A stretch of DNA of 47,227 nt from an uncultured Bacteroidales bacterium (GTDB lineage: Bacteria > Bacteroidota > Bacteroidia > Bacteroidales > Paludibacteraceae): contig CACZFM010000017.1 of NCBI GenBank assembly GCA_902780495.1, positions 1 to 47,227 of the forward strand. The letters run 5' to 3'. The notes under the pieces were generated by a model, which had not been told where the DNA came from, searched no databases, and saw only the letters and a list, made by a program, of their open reading frames with translations. This document shows, piece after piece, positions 13,471 to 23,200 of the stretch (the stretch's first letter is position 1; every line of letters begins with the position of its first letter). The translations under genes were made by a program, and so were the position numbers.

Positions 13471-14190
13471 CTATTCGAAGTTAAAAACAAGGGTTATCAT
13501 TTGGTTGCGCATACGACCCAAAGCACGGATATAAAACTCGTCTTGCTTGGGAAGATTGGTGCGCTGTTCCACAGGTGTAACCATATTGGCAAAGCCTATT
13601 TGGTACTTGATTTCCGGACAGAGTTTGAACCACTTCATATAGAAATCGCAACCAAAACCGAAGTCAATGAAATAATCGAATTTCTGTTGGTACAGAGGTC
13701 TTTCTTTCTGCCCGCCGAAATCATATTGCACACCACCGCCGAAGATGAGGTATGGGCGGTAGTTCTTTTCCCGTTCTGCCGACCATTTCAGATAGAGCGG
13801 AATGGCGATAGGCAAACTCAGTACTTCCAGCTCGTTGCGATAGGAATCCTCTGAGCCGCGTATCGGGTTGCCGCTTTCGTTTTTATAACGGATCATACGT
13901 TGTCCGAAATGCAAAGCGGGGCATAATCGCAGATTCAAGTGCCGGCTCAATCGTAAGTCGGTGATAAAGCCCACAGAAAATCCCGGCAGCACCGTACTGA
14001 CACGAGCGTGATACACCTCTCCGTCAATCGTATCTTGCGTTTCGGTGATACCGTAACTCATGATGTTGGTGCCGAGGAAGAATCCGAAGTGAATGAGTTT
14101 GTCATCCACGTAAGGATTATTCATCTGCGCCTTCGCCGCTATAGGAATCAGCAGCAACAGAAGCATCCATATTTGCGTTCTTTTTCTCAT
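13471..14190 (-). CDS. porT: PorT-family outer-membrane barrel protein, type IX secretion
   Basis: This 239-residue protein has a clear signal peptide (MRKRTQIWMLLLLLIPIAAKAQ), then the PorT pattern: DDKLIHFGFFLGTN near residue 30, YHARVSTVLPGFSVGFITDLRL, a SLPIAIPLYLKWSAERE stretch, and CPEIKYQIGFAN near the C-terminus, ending in LVFNFE. PorT is an outer-membrane barrel needed for type IX protein secretion in Porphyromonas and relatives. The presence of a large multi-domain surface protein at 42799 with a short conserved C-terminal tail would be consistent with such a system. Its first 74 bases overlap the end of the upstream TonB-dependent-receptor gene; the signal peptide makes this start firm. 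Confidence 0.85.
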   Translation of the reverse strand: MRKRTQIWMLLLLLIPIAAKAQMNNPYVDDKLIHFGFFLGTNIMSYGITETQDTIDGEVYHARVSTVLPGFSVGFITDLRLSRHLNLRLCPALHFGQRMIRYKNESGNPIRGSEDSYRNELEVLSLPIAIPLYLKWSAEREKNYRPYLIFGGGVQYDFGGQKERPLYQQKFDYFIDFGFGCDFYMKWFKLCPEIKYQIGFANMVTPVEQRTNLPKQDEFYIRALGRMRNQMITLVFNFE

Positions 14191-16687
14191 TGCGTTTGGC
14201 CTTCATATTTCCGAAGTTGTAGGTAATGCCGAACCCGATAGTACGGCTGTGCCAACGATTTTTCTGGTATTGCCAGAAGCCGTCTCCCGATGTGGTCTGT
14301 TCGCGTGAACGGGAATCCAACAGGTCGCGTACATTCAGTTGCAGAGCAAGGGTGTTGTTCAAGAATGTTTTGCGTAGTCCGAGGTCGATGGAATAACTAT
14401 GACTGGACGTACCTTGTGCCACTACCCGCGGACTGCGGTAGCGGGCGGAGATTTGCCCTGAAAACGTCTTGGTGAACATAAAGTTTGCGTTCAGACGCAC
14501 GGAACCGGCATAGATATTTTGTTCGGGAATAGTGATTGTTTCATAGATTTTGTCACCGATGACAGGCGTATAAGTGGCTTTATCCATACGGTTGTAGTAG
14601 AAATTGACGCTTGTGGTCAGTTGCAGCACCTCACCGAACAGACGATTTTTTGCCACCAGTTCAATGCCTGCTTCGTGGCGTGTACCCAGATTGACGAACG
14701 TGTTGCGCATAATGGCATCATCACGGTACTTGATGTTTTGGCGCACTTTCTCTGCATAGCGGTAGAACAACCCCGCTGAAAGTGTATGGCGTTCCCAGTT
14801 CTTGAGGTAGTTGAGTTCTAACGATGAACTATATTGCGGGTTCAGTCCCGGATTGCCGTAGGATATATTGGTCGGGTCGCTCAAGTCTTGACGCGGGTTG
14901 ATTTGGTGTCCGCGCGGACGGTCTATCCGGCGGGTGTAGTTCAGTTGCAATTCATGTCCATGCCCGAAGTCGTAACTCAGGTACGCCGAAGGGAATAACT
15001 GGAAATAGAATGTATCTTGTGCTGCGGTTTCGATGGTGCCGGATGCGTTATAGTATTCCGATTCAAGATGCCGCAGGAAGAACTCTCCGCGTAAACCCAC
15101 TTGCACCGAGAAACGCTCAAAGAACCGATTGCCGTAGGTGATATAGAGGGCATGTGTCTGTTCGTTGTTGGTGAACTGGTTGTAGTAGGACTGCATTTGT
15201 CCGAGACGATTGTCCTCTGTGTCACATTCCCACGCATCCGCCATTGTCTTACGCCAGGCAAGGTCGGTTTCCCAACCTGCCTCCAAACGGCTTTTTTGAG
15301 TGGGCTTCCACTCATAATCGGCTTTCAACTGCACTTGTTGGTCTGTGTTGTTGTTCACTTGTTCTTGGGGCGTTTTGTCGGTCTCGTCAAAAAAGTTGTC
15401 CTGATTGAATTGGAAATGCATGTATTGTGCCGACATGGACAGGTTGTGTTGTTTGGAGATGGCAAAACGCCAGTCCAGCATTGCATTCCCTCCGGGATGA
15501 TTGCCCATACCGCGTTGGTTTCGGTTGTACGAACGAACAAGTGTTTCGGTATTTTGGCCGCTTCGCGGACCTTGATAAGAGGTAACGTCGTAGATTTCGT
15601 AACTCACAGGATTGTCCGACACCGATGAGAACCAACCTTTAGTCTTGTCGTTGGGTACATTTATCATGCCGAACCCGCTGAGACCGATGGTTGAACGCTC
15701 CGTGACATGAAAATCCAATCCTGCGCGGGTGAAGACGCCACCGCCACGATGGTTGTTTTGCCCGTCTTTTTTCAGGCGGGTGATGGAAGTGGTGTCGCCA
15801 TCCTGGATATCGAATGTATAACGGTCGTTGACTGTTTTTCCGTTTGAGCGGTGATAGTGATACCCCACATTGATATAGCCGTCCACAATTCCTTTCGAGA
15901 AGTTCAGGTTCAGACCGCCTCTTCCTCCGGGAGGGATGTTCCACGGTTCGGACAGGGAATAATCCACATTGGCGTTCACGCTGCCGTAATAGCCCGCTTT
16001 ACGGTCTTTTTTCAGCACGATGTTGATGATACCTGCTGTGCCTTCCGGTGAGTATTTGGCACTCGGATTGGTGATTATCTCTATCTCTTTGATGCTTTCT
16101 GCAGGCATTTGTTTCAATACATCTGCGCGGTTGTCAGAGGTGAGACCGGCAGGTTTACCGTTAATCCATATCTCCACGGCCTCGTTGTTGCGCATGGAGA
16201 TATTACCTTCTTGGTCCACATCCACGGATGGTACGTTTTCCAGGGCATCGGTCGCACTTCCTCCGGCGGCTGCAAGGTTTTGGTCAATGGAAAATACTTT
16301 CTTGTCTAGTTCAAAGCGCATTTGACTGCCTTGTCCCACCACTTCCACCTCGTTCAACGCTTGGGTGGATTCTTTCAGGTACAATTTGCCGAGTTCCAGT
16401 TCTTTCCCGTTCAGAACGACGGTCTTGCTTAGTTCTTCATAGCCCATGAACGATATGCGTAACACATACGTTCCGTTTTCATGGGTATGCAGACGGAAGG
16501 CTCCTTTCTCATCGGTTGTGGTGCCTGTGACGGGTACGCTTTCTCCTTTTGGGGTCAGGCTCACATTGGCAAAGTCAATCGCCTGACGGCTATTGCTGTC
16601 CAGTACGCGCCCTTTTACGCCGTTCTGTGCCATTGCGCAGAGGCAGAGCCCGAAAGTGAGAACAAGTGTCAGTGTTTTTCTAACCAT
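14117..16687 (-). CDS. TonB-dependent-type outer-membrane barrel protein
   Basis: This 856-residue protein starts with a signal peptide (to about residue 20), a carboxypeptidase-regulatory-like domain (GVKGRVLDSNSRQAIDFANV, residues 23-110), a plug domain (about 125-235: DALENVPSVDVDQEGNISMR, KEIEIITNPSAKY), and a long barrel belonging to the outer membrane protein beta-barrel family seen in Bacteroidota. The barrel seems to end at GFGITYNFGN, near residue 828. The last 28 residues (MKAKRNEKKNANMD...) are hydrophilic and are encoded over the signal peptide of porT. It overlaps aroQ by 19 bases at its start. The ligand is unknown; with the ABC ATPase at the end of the same operon, uptake of a metal complex is one idea. 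Confidence 0.88.
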   Translation of the reverse strand: MVRKTLTLVLTFGLCLCAMAQNGVKGRVLDSNSRQAIDFANVSLTPKGESVPVTGTTTDEKGAFRLHTHENGTYVLRISFMGYEELSKTVVLNGKELELGKLYLKESTQALNEVEVVGQGSQMRFELDKKVFSIDQNLAAAGGSATDALENVPSVDVDQEGNISMRNNEAVEIWINGKPAGLTSDNRADVLKQMPAESIKEIEIITNPSAKYSPEGTAGIINIVLKKDRKAGYYGSVNANVDYSLSEPWNIPPGGRGGLNLNFSKGIVDGYINVGYHYHRSNGKTVNDRYTFDIQDGDTTSITRLKKDGQNNHRGGGVFTRAGLDFHVTERSTIGLSGFGMINVPNDKTKGWFSSVSDNPVSYEIYDVTSYQGPRSGQNTETLVRSYNRNQRGMGNHPGGNAMLDWRFAISKQHNLSMSAQYMHFQFNQDNFFDETDKTPQEQVNNNTDQQVQLKADYEWKPTQKSRLEAGWETDLAWRKTMADAWECDTEDNRLGQMQSYYNQFTNNEQTHALYITYGNRFFERFSVQVGLRGEFFLRHLESEYYNASGTIETAAQDTFYFQLFPSAYLSYDFGHGHELQLNYTRRIDRPRGHQINPRQDLSDPTNISYGNPGLNPQYSSSLELNYLKNWERHTLSAGLFYRYAEKVRQNIKYRDDAIMRNTFVNLGTRHEAGIELVAKNRLFGEVLQLTTSVNFYYNRMDKATYTPVIGDKIYETITIPEQNIYAGSVRLNANFMFTKTFSGQISARYRSPRVVAQGTSSHSYSIDLGLRKTFLNNTLALQLNVRDLLDSRSREQTTSGDGFWQYQKNRWHSRTIGFGITYNFGNMKAKRNEKKNANMDASVAADSYSGEGADE

Positions 16688-17103
16688 TCTATTGCTTCTT
16701 TATATCCGTTTGTCCCATGCCCGATGATGCTGTGTGTCACCACATCGCTTAACAGGCTGGTATGTCGGAACGCTTCGCGCGTGTATATATCACTTATGTG
16801 TACTTCCACAATACGCAGTCCGCTTTCGCAGGCTTCTTCCACGGCATCGCGGAGGCTGACAGAAGTGTGGCTCAGTCCTCCGGCATTCAAAACAATGCCT
16901 TGGCAATCGGCGGGGGTATCCGTCAGGTGTTGCAACCAATCAATCAAATCACCCTCGTGATTGCTTTGCCGGTACTGGAAATGCAGAGCGGGGTAGGTGC
17001 GTTGTATATCCACCACCACTTGCTCCATGGATAGCGTGCCGTAGATTTCGGGTTTGCGCCGTCCAAGGCGGTTCAGATTGGGTCCGTTCAGTATCCAGTA
17101 CAT
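16669..17103 (-). CDS. aroQ: Type II 3-dehydroquinate dehydratase
   Basis: This 144-residue enzyme catalyses the third step of the shikimate pathway, 3-dehydroquinate to 3-dehydroshikimate. It shows the start LNGPNLNRLGRRKPEIYG with the catalytic Tyr near residue 21, the SNHEGDLIDWL block, and LNAGGLSHTSVSLRDA near 73-88. The family usually reads NPGA(Y/F)(T/A)H(T/Y)S here; the Ala-Gly-Gly-Leu version keeps the His and Ser. EVHISD follows as usual. It lies 22 bases after rho and overlaps the next gene by 19 bases. Confidence 0.93.
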   Translation of the reverse strand: MYWILNGPNLNRLGRRKPEIYGTLSMEQVVVDIQRTYPALHFQYRQSNHEGDLIDWLQHLTDTPADCQGIVLNAGGLSHTSVSLRDAVEEACESGLRIVEVHISDIYTREAFRHTSLLSDVVTHSIIGHGTNGYKEAIEWLEKH

Positions 17104-17125
17104 CGTTTGGCCGTGTTTTATTTTG

Positions 17126-18961
17126 TTAGATACGTTCGCCGTTCACTGCCAGCAGGAACTCTTCGTTATTATAGGTTCGCTCCATATAACTGCGCAGTTT
17201 CTCCATGGCTTCCATGCCATTCATATCCGACATCTGTTTGCGAATCATCCACATCCGGCTCAGGATATCGGGTGCCAACAGCAGGTCATCGCGGCGGGTG
17301 CTGGAAGCAGGAATATCCACTGCGGGGAAGATGCGGCGGTTGGCCAGTTTGCGATCCAGTTGCAGTTCCATGTTACCGGTGCCTTTGAACTCCTCAAAGA
17401 TGAGGTCGTCCATTTTTGAACCTGTTTCTGTCAGGGCCGTTGCGATGATAGTCAAGCTGCCGCCGTTCTCGATGTTACGGGCGGCTCCGAAGAAACGTTT
17501 GGGTTTGTGCAGCGCGTAGGCATCCACACCGCCGGATAGCACTTTTCCGCTGGAGGGAGATACGGTGTTGTACGCACGTGCCAAACGGGTGATACTATCC
17601 AGCAAAATCACCACGTCATGACCGCTTTCCACCAGACGTTTGGCTTTTTCATGAACAATACTTGCCACTTTCACGTGGTTCTCTGCGGGTTCGTCAAAGG
17701 TGGAGGCAATCACTTCCGCATTCACGGAACGTGCCATATCGGTCACCTCTTCGGGGCGTTCGTCAATCAGCAGAACGATCATATACACTTCCGGATGATT
17801 GGCGGAGATGGCGTTCGCGATGTCTTTCAGCAGAACGGTTTTACCGGTCTTGGGTTGGGCAACAATCAAACCGCGTTGGCCTTTTCCGATGGGGGCAAAC
17901 AGGTCGATGATGCGGACACTCAGCGGATCGCTTTTGTCACCTTTGCAGAGGTTGAATTTTTCATTCGGGAACAGAGGTGTCAGGTTTTCGAATGCCACGC
18001 GTGTCTTGGCTTTTTCCGGAGCCAGACCGTTGATGCGGATGGGTTTGTCCATCGGGAACACGCGTTCTGCATCTTTCTTGATGCCGAGGGTACATTCCAC
18101 GGTATCACCGTTTTTCAGTCCGTACTGGCGAATCATCTGCTGCCCAACATACACATCGTCGGGCGAACTCAGATAGTTGTAGTCTGCACTGCGCAGGAAA
18201 CCATAGCCCTCGTTGGCTATTTCCAGCGTACCCATAGCTATCACTTTGTCGCCGAACGTAAAGTCCGGCTGCTGTGGTTGCTGTGGTTGGTTGGGTTGTT
18301 GTGCGTGTTGCGCTTGTGCCGGTTGTTGTGACTGAGGCTCCCGGGTGGTTGCACTCTCTTCTTTGGTGGCGGGGGTGGCAACTTCCAGCGGAAGCGTCAG
18401 TTCTGTTTCCGCCGTTGCGTTCTTGGGTTTGCGTCCTCTTTTCTTGGGCGCGGGAGTAGAGGGGGCTTTTTGCGCCTCAACAGGCTTGGCCGGTTCTTCG
18501 GCAGGTTTTGGCTGTTCCTGTGCCGGAACGGTGGTTTCCTGTTTCATTTTCTCCTCTATTCGGCTCATCGGCTTGCGTGCTTCGATGGCGGTGACAGTCT
18601 TGTTCTTTTTGTGAGGATTGCTTTCCATCTCGGCTTTGATGGCTTCCATTTGTTCGGTTTCGTTACCGGCGGTCACCATCATGGTTTCCACTTTCAGATT
18701 GTCGGTGTTTACCTTCACCACGCCGGTTTGGCGCATACGGCGGCGCTGACGGCGTTCACTTTTGGTTTCTTCGCCATTGGCGGTGCGGGCGTCTTCACGG
18801 GCTTGCACTGCTTGTGCGTGTTGGTCGGCCATGCCGTCTAAAATCATGTAGCGGATATCCCGCTCCGAGTGGCTGCGGCCTATTTTGATGTTGAGGTCTT
18901 TTGCCACTTGTTTCAATTCTTCCAGATTAAGCTTTTCTAAACTTTTTAAGTCGTACTTCAT
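17126..18961 (-). CDS. rho: Transcription termination factor Rho with a long disordered insertion
   Basis: This 611-residue helicase ends untranslated transcripts. Residues 1-45 form a Rho_N domain ([18 protein letters not shown]). Residues about 46-232 are a Lys/Arg/Glu, then Pro/Gln-rich low-complexity region. The RNA-binding cold-shock-like domain lies at about 235-310 (EGYGFLR), and the ATPase at about 330-611 with Walker [10 protein letters not shown] (about 367-375), [12 protein letters not shown] and [14 protein letters not shown]. coli Rho has 419 residues; the difference is the insertion. In Bacteroides thetaiotaomicron such a disordered Rho insertion is known to drive condensate formation. 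It heads the operon; its leader is about 180 bases, long enough for autoregulation. Confidence 0.96.
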   Translation of the reverse strand: MKYDLKSLEKLNLEELKQVAKDLNIKIGRSHSERDIRYMILDGMADQHAQAVQAREDARTANGEETKSERRQRRRMRQTGVVKVNTDNLKVETMMVTAGNETEQMEAIKAEMESNPHKKNKTVTAIEARKPMSRIEEKMKQETTVPAQEQPKPAEEPAKPVEAQKAPSTPAPKKRGRKPKNATAETELTLPLEVATPATKEESATTREPQSQQPAQAQHAQQPNQPQQPQQPDFTFGDKVIAMGTLEIANEGYGFLRSADYNYLSSPDDVYVGQQMIRQYGLKNGDTVECTLGIKKDAERVFPMDKPIRINGLAPEKAKTRVAFENLTPLFPNEKFNLCKGDKSDPLSVRIIDLFAPIGKGQRGLIVAQPKTGKTVLLKDIANAISANHPEVYMIVLLIDERPEEVTDMARSVNAEVIASTFDEPAENHVKVASIVHEKAKRLVESGHDVVILLDSITRLARAYNTVSPSSGKVLSGGVDAYALHKPKRFFGAARNIENGGSLTIIATALTETGSKMDDLIFEEFKGTGNMELQLDRKLANRRIFPAVDIPASSTRRDDLLLAPDILSRMWMIRKQMSDMNGMEAMEKLRSYMERTYNNEEFLLAVNGERI

Positions 18962-19145
18962 ATAGTGTTTTTACTATTATATTTTTCTCTGTCTGCGTGC
19001 TGTCGGTCGCATCGGATGGTTTCCCCTTTTGTGCATGAGGTGGCATGGGCAAGGAGACTTTTGCGGAATGGTGTGATAGGTCCGATAGCGTGTCAGAGTA
19101 AGAGTTTTCTTGAAAATGAATGGTGCGACCGCTCCAATTCGGGGA

Positions 19146-19177
19146 CAAAGGTACTGCAAAAAATACATATACGCAAA
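19146..19177 (-). promoter_or_regulatory. Promoter of the rho operon
   Basis: Minus-strand TTTG (19174-19177), 20 bases, TACCTTTG (19146-19153). The transcript leader of about 180 bases (to 18961) has no open frame that I trust. Confidence 0.8.
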
Positions 19178-19234
19178 TTTTTCTCCAATTTTTTGGGATT
19201 ATTTTGAAAAAAAAGGTATTTTTTCGCGTTTTTA

Positions 19235-19266
19235 TTTGGTAATCTCAGAAAAAAGCAGTACTTTTG
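19235..19266 (+). promoter_or_regulatory. Promoter of tRNA-Ala
   Basis: TTTG (19235-19238), 20 bases, TACTTTTG (19259-19266). The mature tRNA begins 20 bases downstream. Confidence 0.8.
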
Positions 19267-19286
19267 CACCCGATTTCGGAAGAAAT

Positions 19287-19360
19287 GGGGTATTAGCTCA
19301 TCTGGCTAGAGCGCGACACTGGCAGTGTCGAGGTGAGCGGTTCGAGTCCGCTATACTCCA
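19287..19360 (+). tRNA. tRNA-Ala (anticodon GGC)
   Basis: The 74 bases fold as a standard cloverleaf. The acceptor stem GGGGTAT pairs with ATACTCC with one G-T pair; the D stem is GCTC with GAGC; the anticodon stem CGACA pairs with TGTCG around the loop CTGGCAG, giving anticodon GGC, which reads GCC and GCU (alanine). The T arm is AGCGG TTCGAGT CCGCT. A73 is present, but CCA is not encoded, so it must be added after transcription. A tRNA 3' end is a common site of island integration, and a restriction island starts just downstream. Confidence 0.95.
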
Positions 19361-19396
19361 CAATTTCTCAACATTTCAACGACTATCTTTTCAAAC

Positions 19397-19459
19397 ACGA
19401 GCGACCTACGGGACGATAAGCTGACGATAAGCTGACGATAAGCCGACGATAAGTTTATC
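19397..19459 (+). repeat. 11-bp repeat array beside the tRNA
   Basis: The 17-mer ACGAGCGACCTACGGGA (19397-19413) runs into units GACGATAAGCT at 19412, 19423, 19434 and 19445 (the third ends in CC, the fourth is partial). The same 17-mer and the same units occur, inverted, at 46781-46846. It lies 37 bases after the tRNA and before the restriction island. Confidence 0.85.
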
Positions 19460-19468
19460 CTTTTTGCC

Positions 19469-19498
19469 TCGGTCCAATCTCGGTCCATTGTCGATATC
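19469..19498 (+). repeat. Left inverted repeat bounding the restriction island
   Basis: The segment starts TCGGTCCAATC, TCGGTCCATTG, TCGATATC, that is, 11-bp units at 19469, 19480 and 19491. It matches the reverse complement of 28615-28644 at 27 of 30 positions, including a perfect 20-bp core. Confidence 0.85.
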
Positions 19499-19524
19499 TC
19501 GATTTTTCTTATCTTACGATACTG

Positions 19525-20292
19525 TTATTTGACAATTTTCTTGCACAGTTCAGTTTGGATAGCTTTTTGCTCATCTTCTTTGGGTTCTTCTTCGACAGGG
19601 ATGGCGATGAAGTCGTTGAGTTGTTTGCGGAGGAGTTTCCAGTTGGGGAGACGTTGGGTCATGAGGGCTTGGAAAGCAGGTCCGTGGTTCTGAACAGCAA
19701 GGTGGGTCAGTTCGTGCACAACGATGTACTCGATACACTCAACGGGTACACGTGCAAGGTCGAGATTAAAGACCAGATGCCGCTTGCGTGCGATACAACT
19801 TCCCCATTCGGTTTTCATCTGCTTGATGGTCCATTCGACAGGTGCTTCTCCCAACTGTTCACACCATTTATCCACAAGTCCGGTTAACACCGTCCGCAAA
19901 TGACCACGATACCATTCCTGAAGCTGCGCACGGCGATTGTCCCGCGTAGATGCAGGTCGGCATTTCATGATGAGTTTATTACCCTGCACAGCGATAGAGT
20001 TGGCTCCGGACGTAATAGGTTCAACCAACAGCATATAACGTGTACCAAAGAGATAATGGCTCTCGCCGGAGATATACTCGCGTTGCGTCTGTCGCGGTTG
20101 TTGGAGCACCTGTTCACGATTACGACAGATCCATTGCCATTTCTTTAGCAAGAATGAACGTGCATCGCTTTCAGAGAGGAAGAACGGCATACTGAGGTGA
20201 ACGCGTGCGTCCGGCGGATAGACCGACAGGTGCATGTTACGAATCGGCTTGCACTCTACCTCTACAGCAATATTTTGGATCGTTATCTCCAT
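19525..20292 (-). CDS. YgjP-like metallopeptidase (DUF45 / M48 type)
   Basis: This 255-residue protein carries WGSC (about residue 164) and the zinc-protease motif VVHELTHLAVQNHG near residue 190, with the two His and the Glu of an HExxH site (HELTH). This is the YgjP-like or DUF45 metallopeptidase family. The family often stands beside type I restriction genes, where its role is unknown; proteolytic control of the HsdR subunit is one suggestion by analogy, not shown. It is the last gene of the operon and its start overlaps the hsdR stop by 1 base. The C-terminal 30 residues are charged (EEEPKEDEQK). Confidence 0.87.
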   Translation of the reverse strand: MEITIQNIAVEVECKPIRNMHLSVYPPDARVHLSMPFFLSESDARSFLLKKWQWICRNREQVLQQPRQTQREYISGESHYLFGTRYMLLVEPITSGANSIAVQGNKLIMKCRPASTRDNRRAQLQEWYRGHLRTVLTGLVDKWCEQLGEAPVEWTIKQMKTEWGSCIARKRHLVFNLDLARVPVECIEYIVVHELTHLAVQNHGPAFQALMTQRLPNWKLLRKQLNDFIAIPVEEEPKEDEQKAIQTELCKKIVK

Positions 20293-23200
20293 TAGAACTC
20301 CTCGTTGGCAATAACAATACTCAATATCTCTTCGGGATTGACCTTGCCCGCTTTCTGATGCTCAATAATAGCATTAGTGATGGCGCTAAGCAGTATCTGC
20401 TTACGCATATTATTGTTACGGAAATTAAACTTCGCATTCCGTTTGATGATATCGTAAAGCAAAAGTGTGAAATCAATATCATGTCCGCAAACGCCATATA
20501 ACGCTGCCTTTCCTTCTGTATCTAACCGTGGGTCGGGCATGTTGCGTTTACGCAGGTCCTCGATGATACGGCGTATCTCGGCAAGGTACTCACGATAGGT
20601 GATTGTGGCTTGACGTCGTTCTTCGAGCAGACGGTTCAGCCGCTCCGAGAAGCGCTTGTACTCTTCAGGGTTCGACTCTTTCTTACGGTTAATGACACGC
20701 CGCACGTTCGCCGCAATAGTCTCTGCCACACCGTTCTCTCCACCCAGCACTTTGGTTGTCTCCTCTTTGTCGGAACTGCTCATCTCCCCGTCCGTATCTT
20801 CGCTGATGAGTTCGAGGAAAGAGAAATCGCTCAGTTCGTCCATTTTGATCGCATCGTGCGCTTCGATATAGTCATCAAGCAACATGCGCATTTCCGCATC
20901 GTAACGCTTGAGGTCAAGGTAATCGCCACAACGATGCATAAGCGATATACGGATATCGTCGAAGTCCTTCACCTCGCGCAATATAGCCGCAGCCTGTTCT
21001 GCCGTGAATCCGGCTTCTTCCATCTGCATGGAGATAGCACGGAACGTACGTACCAAACGATTGCAAGCATCATAGAACTCATCGCGTTTCTGTGCATTCC
21101 GAATGATCTCTGCTTCTTGCTCATCTGCCGGGGTGTTACGCTGATCAAAACCGAAGTAATCGAAGAAATTATCTTCCTTACGCGGTTGTGCAACCGGTTC
21201 GGCTAATAGGCGGCAACGCTCCATAGCGGCTTCGAGGTCTTTGCGTCCTTGCACAATACGCGATTCCATAAGTCCTTTGACATCTTCCGCTTCGTAACCG
21301 GAGAACGCTCCGTTGGTATAGTCAGCAATAGCACCTTCTATACTCTCGAAGAGCTGTTGGAAGTCAATGATATAGCCGTATTCCTTTTGCTCGGCGATAC
21401 GGTTGACTCGACAGATGGCTTGGAAGAGGTTGTGGTCTTCCATCTTCTTGTCGATATAGAGGTAGGTTGCCGTCGGTGCGTCAAATCCGGTCAGCAGTTT
21501 ATCCACTACGATAAGCAACCACATCTTCCCGGGTTCTTTGACGAACTGCCCTTTGACACGTTCTTCAAACTCCTTGACAGGTGTATCGCCGCACATCTGT
21601 TTGAGCATTCGTTGCTTGTACTCTTGGTCGGTCTCGGACTCACCGGTGTAAGCTTCATCCAGACCTGGCATCTCCATGTCAAGCGACGAGACAACTGCCA
21701 CATGTCCTTGGTAACGGATATTCTGCATGAATAGTTCCCAGTACTTGAAAGCATCTCGGATGGACGATGCCACAAGTATGGCGTTTCCCCAGTGTCCGCG
21801 CAAACAGGGAACAGTAAGGAAGTCGTAGTTGATAGACTTGACAATCTGCGTCTTGCGATCGCGGCTGGAATAGATGTTCTGCATCGTTGCCCAGCGTTGC
21901 TGTAACTCCTCTTTGGCTTTGGGTGTCAATCCGCGTGTCTGTGTCTCAAACAGTTTGTCGAGCGCACTACTATCCGACAACTCTTGCGCTATGTTGCGCG
22001 CTTCGTAACGGAGATCGAGGATAACTCCGTCTTCTACCGCTTCGTCAAACTTATAGGTATGGATATATGGTCCGAAGTTCTCGTAGGAGTTCAGAATACC
22101 TTTCTGCGATTTGAGAAGTGGTGTTCCGGTAAAACCGATCATCATCACCTCCTCACCCATAATGGCTTTCATCGCTTTGTTGAGCAAACCGCCTTGCGTA
22201 CGGTGACACTCATCGATGAAGACGAACAGGTTTCCTTTCGCTTTGAATCCTTTAGGCAGATTACGCGACAGTGCATCCATATATTGCGCAAGGTTACGCT
22301 CGCCACGAAGGATGATCTCATCCGGCGCTATGTCTTTGTTAGCCGGAGAACCGAACTTATGAATGAGCGTACATATCAGATGATGCTCGGAATGGTCAAG
22401 CACGTTGAGCAGGTCACTCCCCGAAGTGGCACGATACGGATGTTCTCCGGCATCGATGAAACCGTTGGTGATCTGTTTGTCGAGTTCGTCACGGTCGGTG
22501 ATGATGACTACGCGAGCGTTGTTCTGCGTCTCTTTGATCCATTGCGCCATCCATACCATAGAGAGCGATTTACCTGAACCCTGTGAGTGCCACACGATAC
22601 CGCCTTGACGACGTTTGACGCGCTGTTGCACGGCTTTGAGGGCAAAGTACTGATTCGGTCGGGCTACCTTTTTGATACCGCCATCGAAGACCGTGAGGTC
22701 ATGGATGAACTCCAATAACCGAGGCGGCGTCAGCATCTGCATCAACGAACGATATAACTCATTCGGTATCTGGCTTTGCTCAAAATGCGAGGAGAAAGGC
22801 GGACACTCGTCCCATAGGTTCTGCGAAGGAGCGGAGATAGCCGCATCGGGATATGCCTGACCTGTCGGCTCTTTCCATTTAAGCCAGTATTTCTCCGGTG
22901 TGAGTGTTGTACCGTAATATAGTCCTTCGCTTGGATTACCGGCTAATAATAATTGCGGCACGGCAAAGAAATGCGGTATCATCTCTTGGTTGCGGATGTT
23001 CTGACGAATAGCATCCTTGGCAGAGACGGTTGATTTCTTCAGTTCGAGCACGACGAGTGCGATACCGTTGACATAGATTACTACATCCGGGCGTAAGTGG
23101 TTAATGTCGGGATGATTGCAAGGTACCGAGACTTCCTCGGCAACTTCGTAGATGTTATTCTGAGGATGCTCCCAATCGATGAGCCATTTGGTGGTATGCG

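Noticed and set aside
17618..18331. 237-codon frame antisense to rho
   Set aside because: Shadow of the rho reading frame; His/Phe-rich composition typical of antisense frames.
19397..19498. CRISPR array at the short tandem repeats
   Set aside because: Units are 11 bp with no spacers of constant length, and no cas gene is present.
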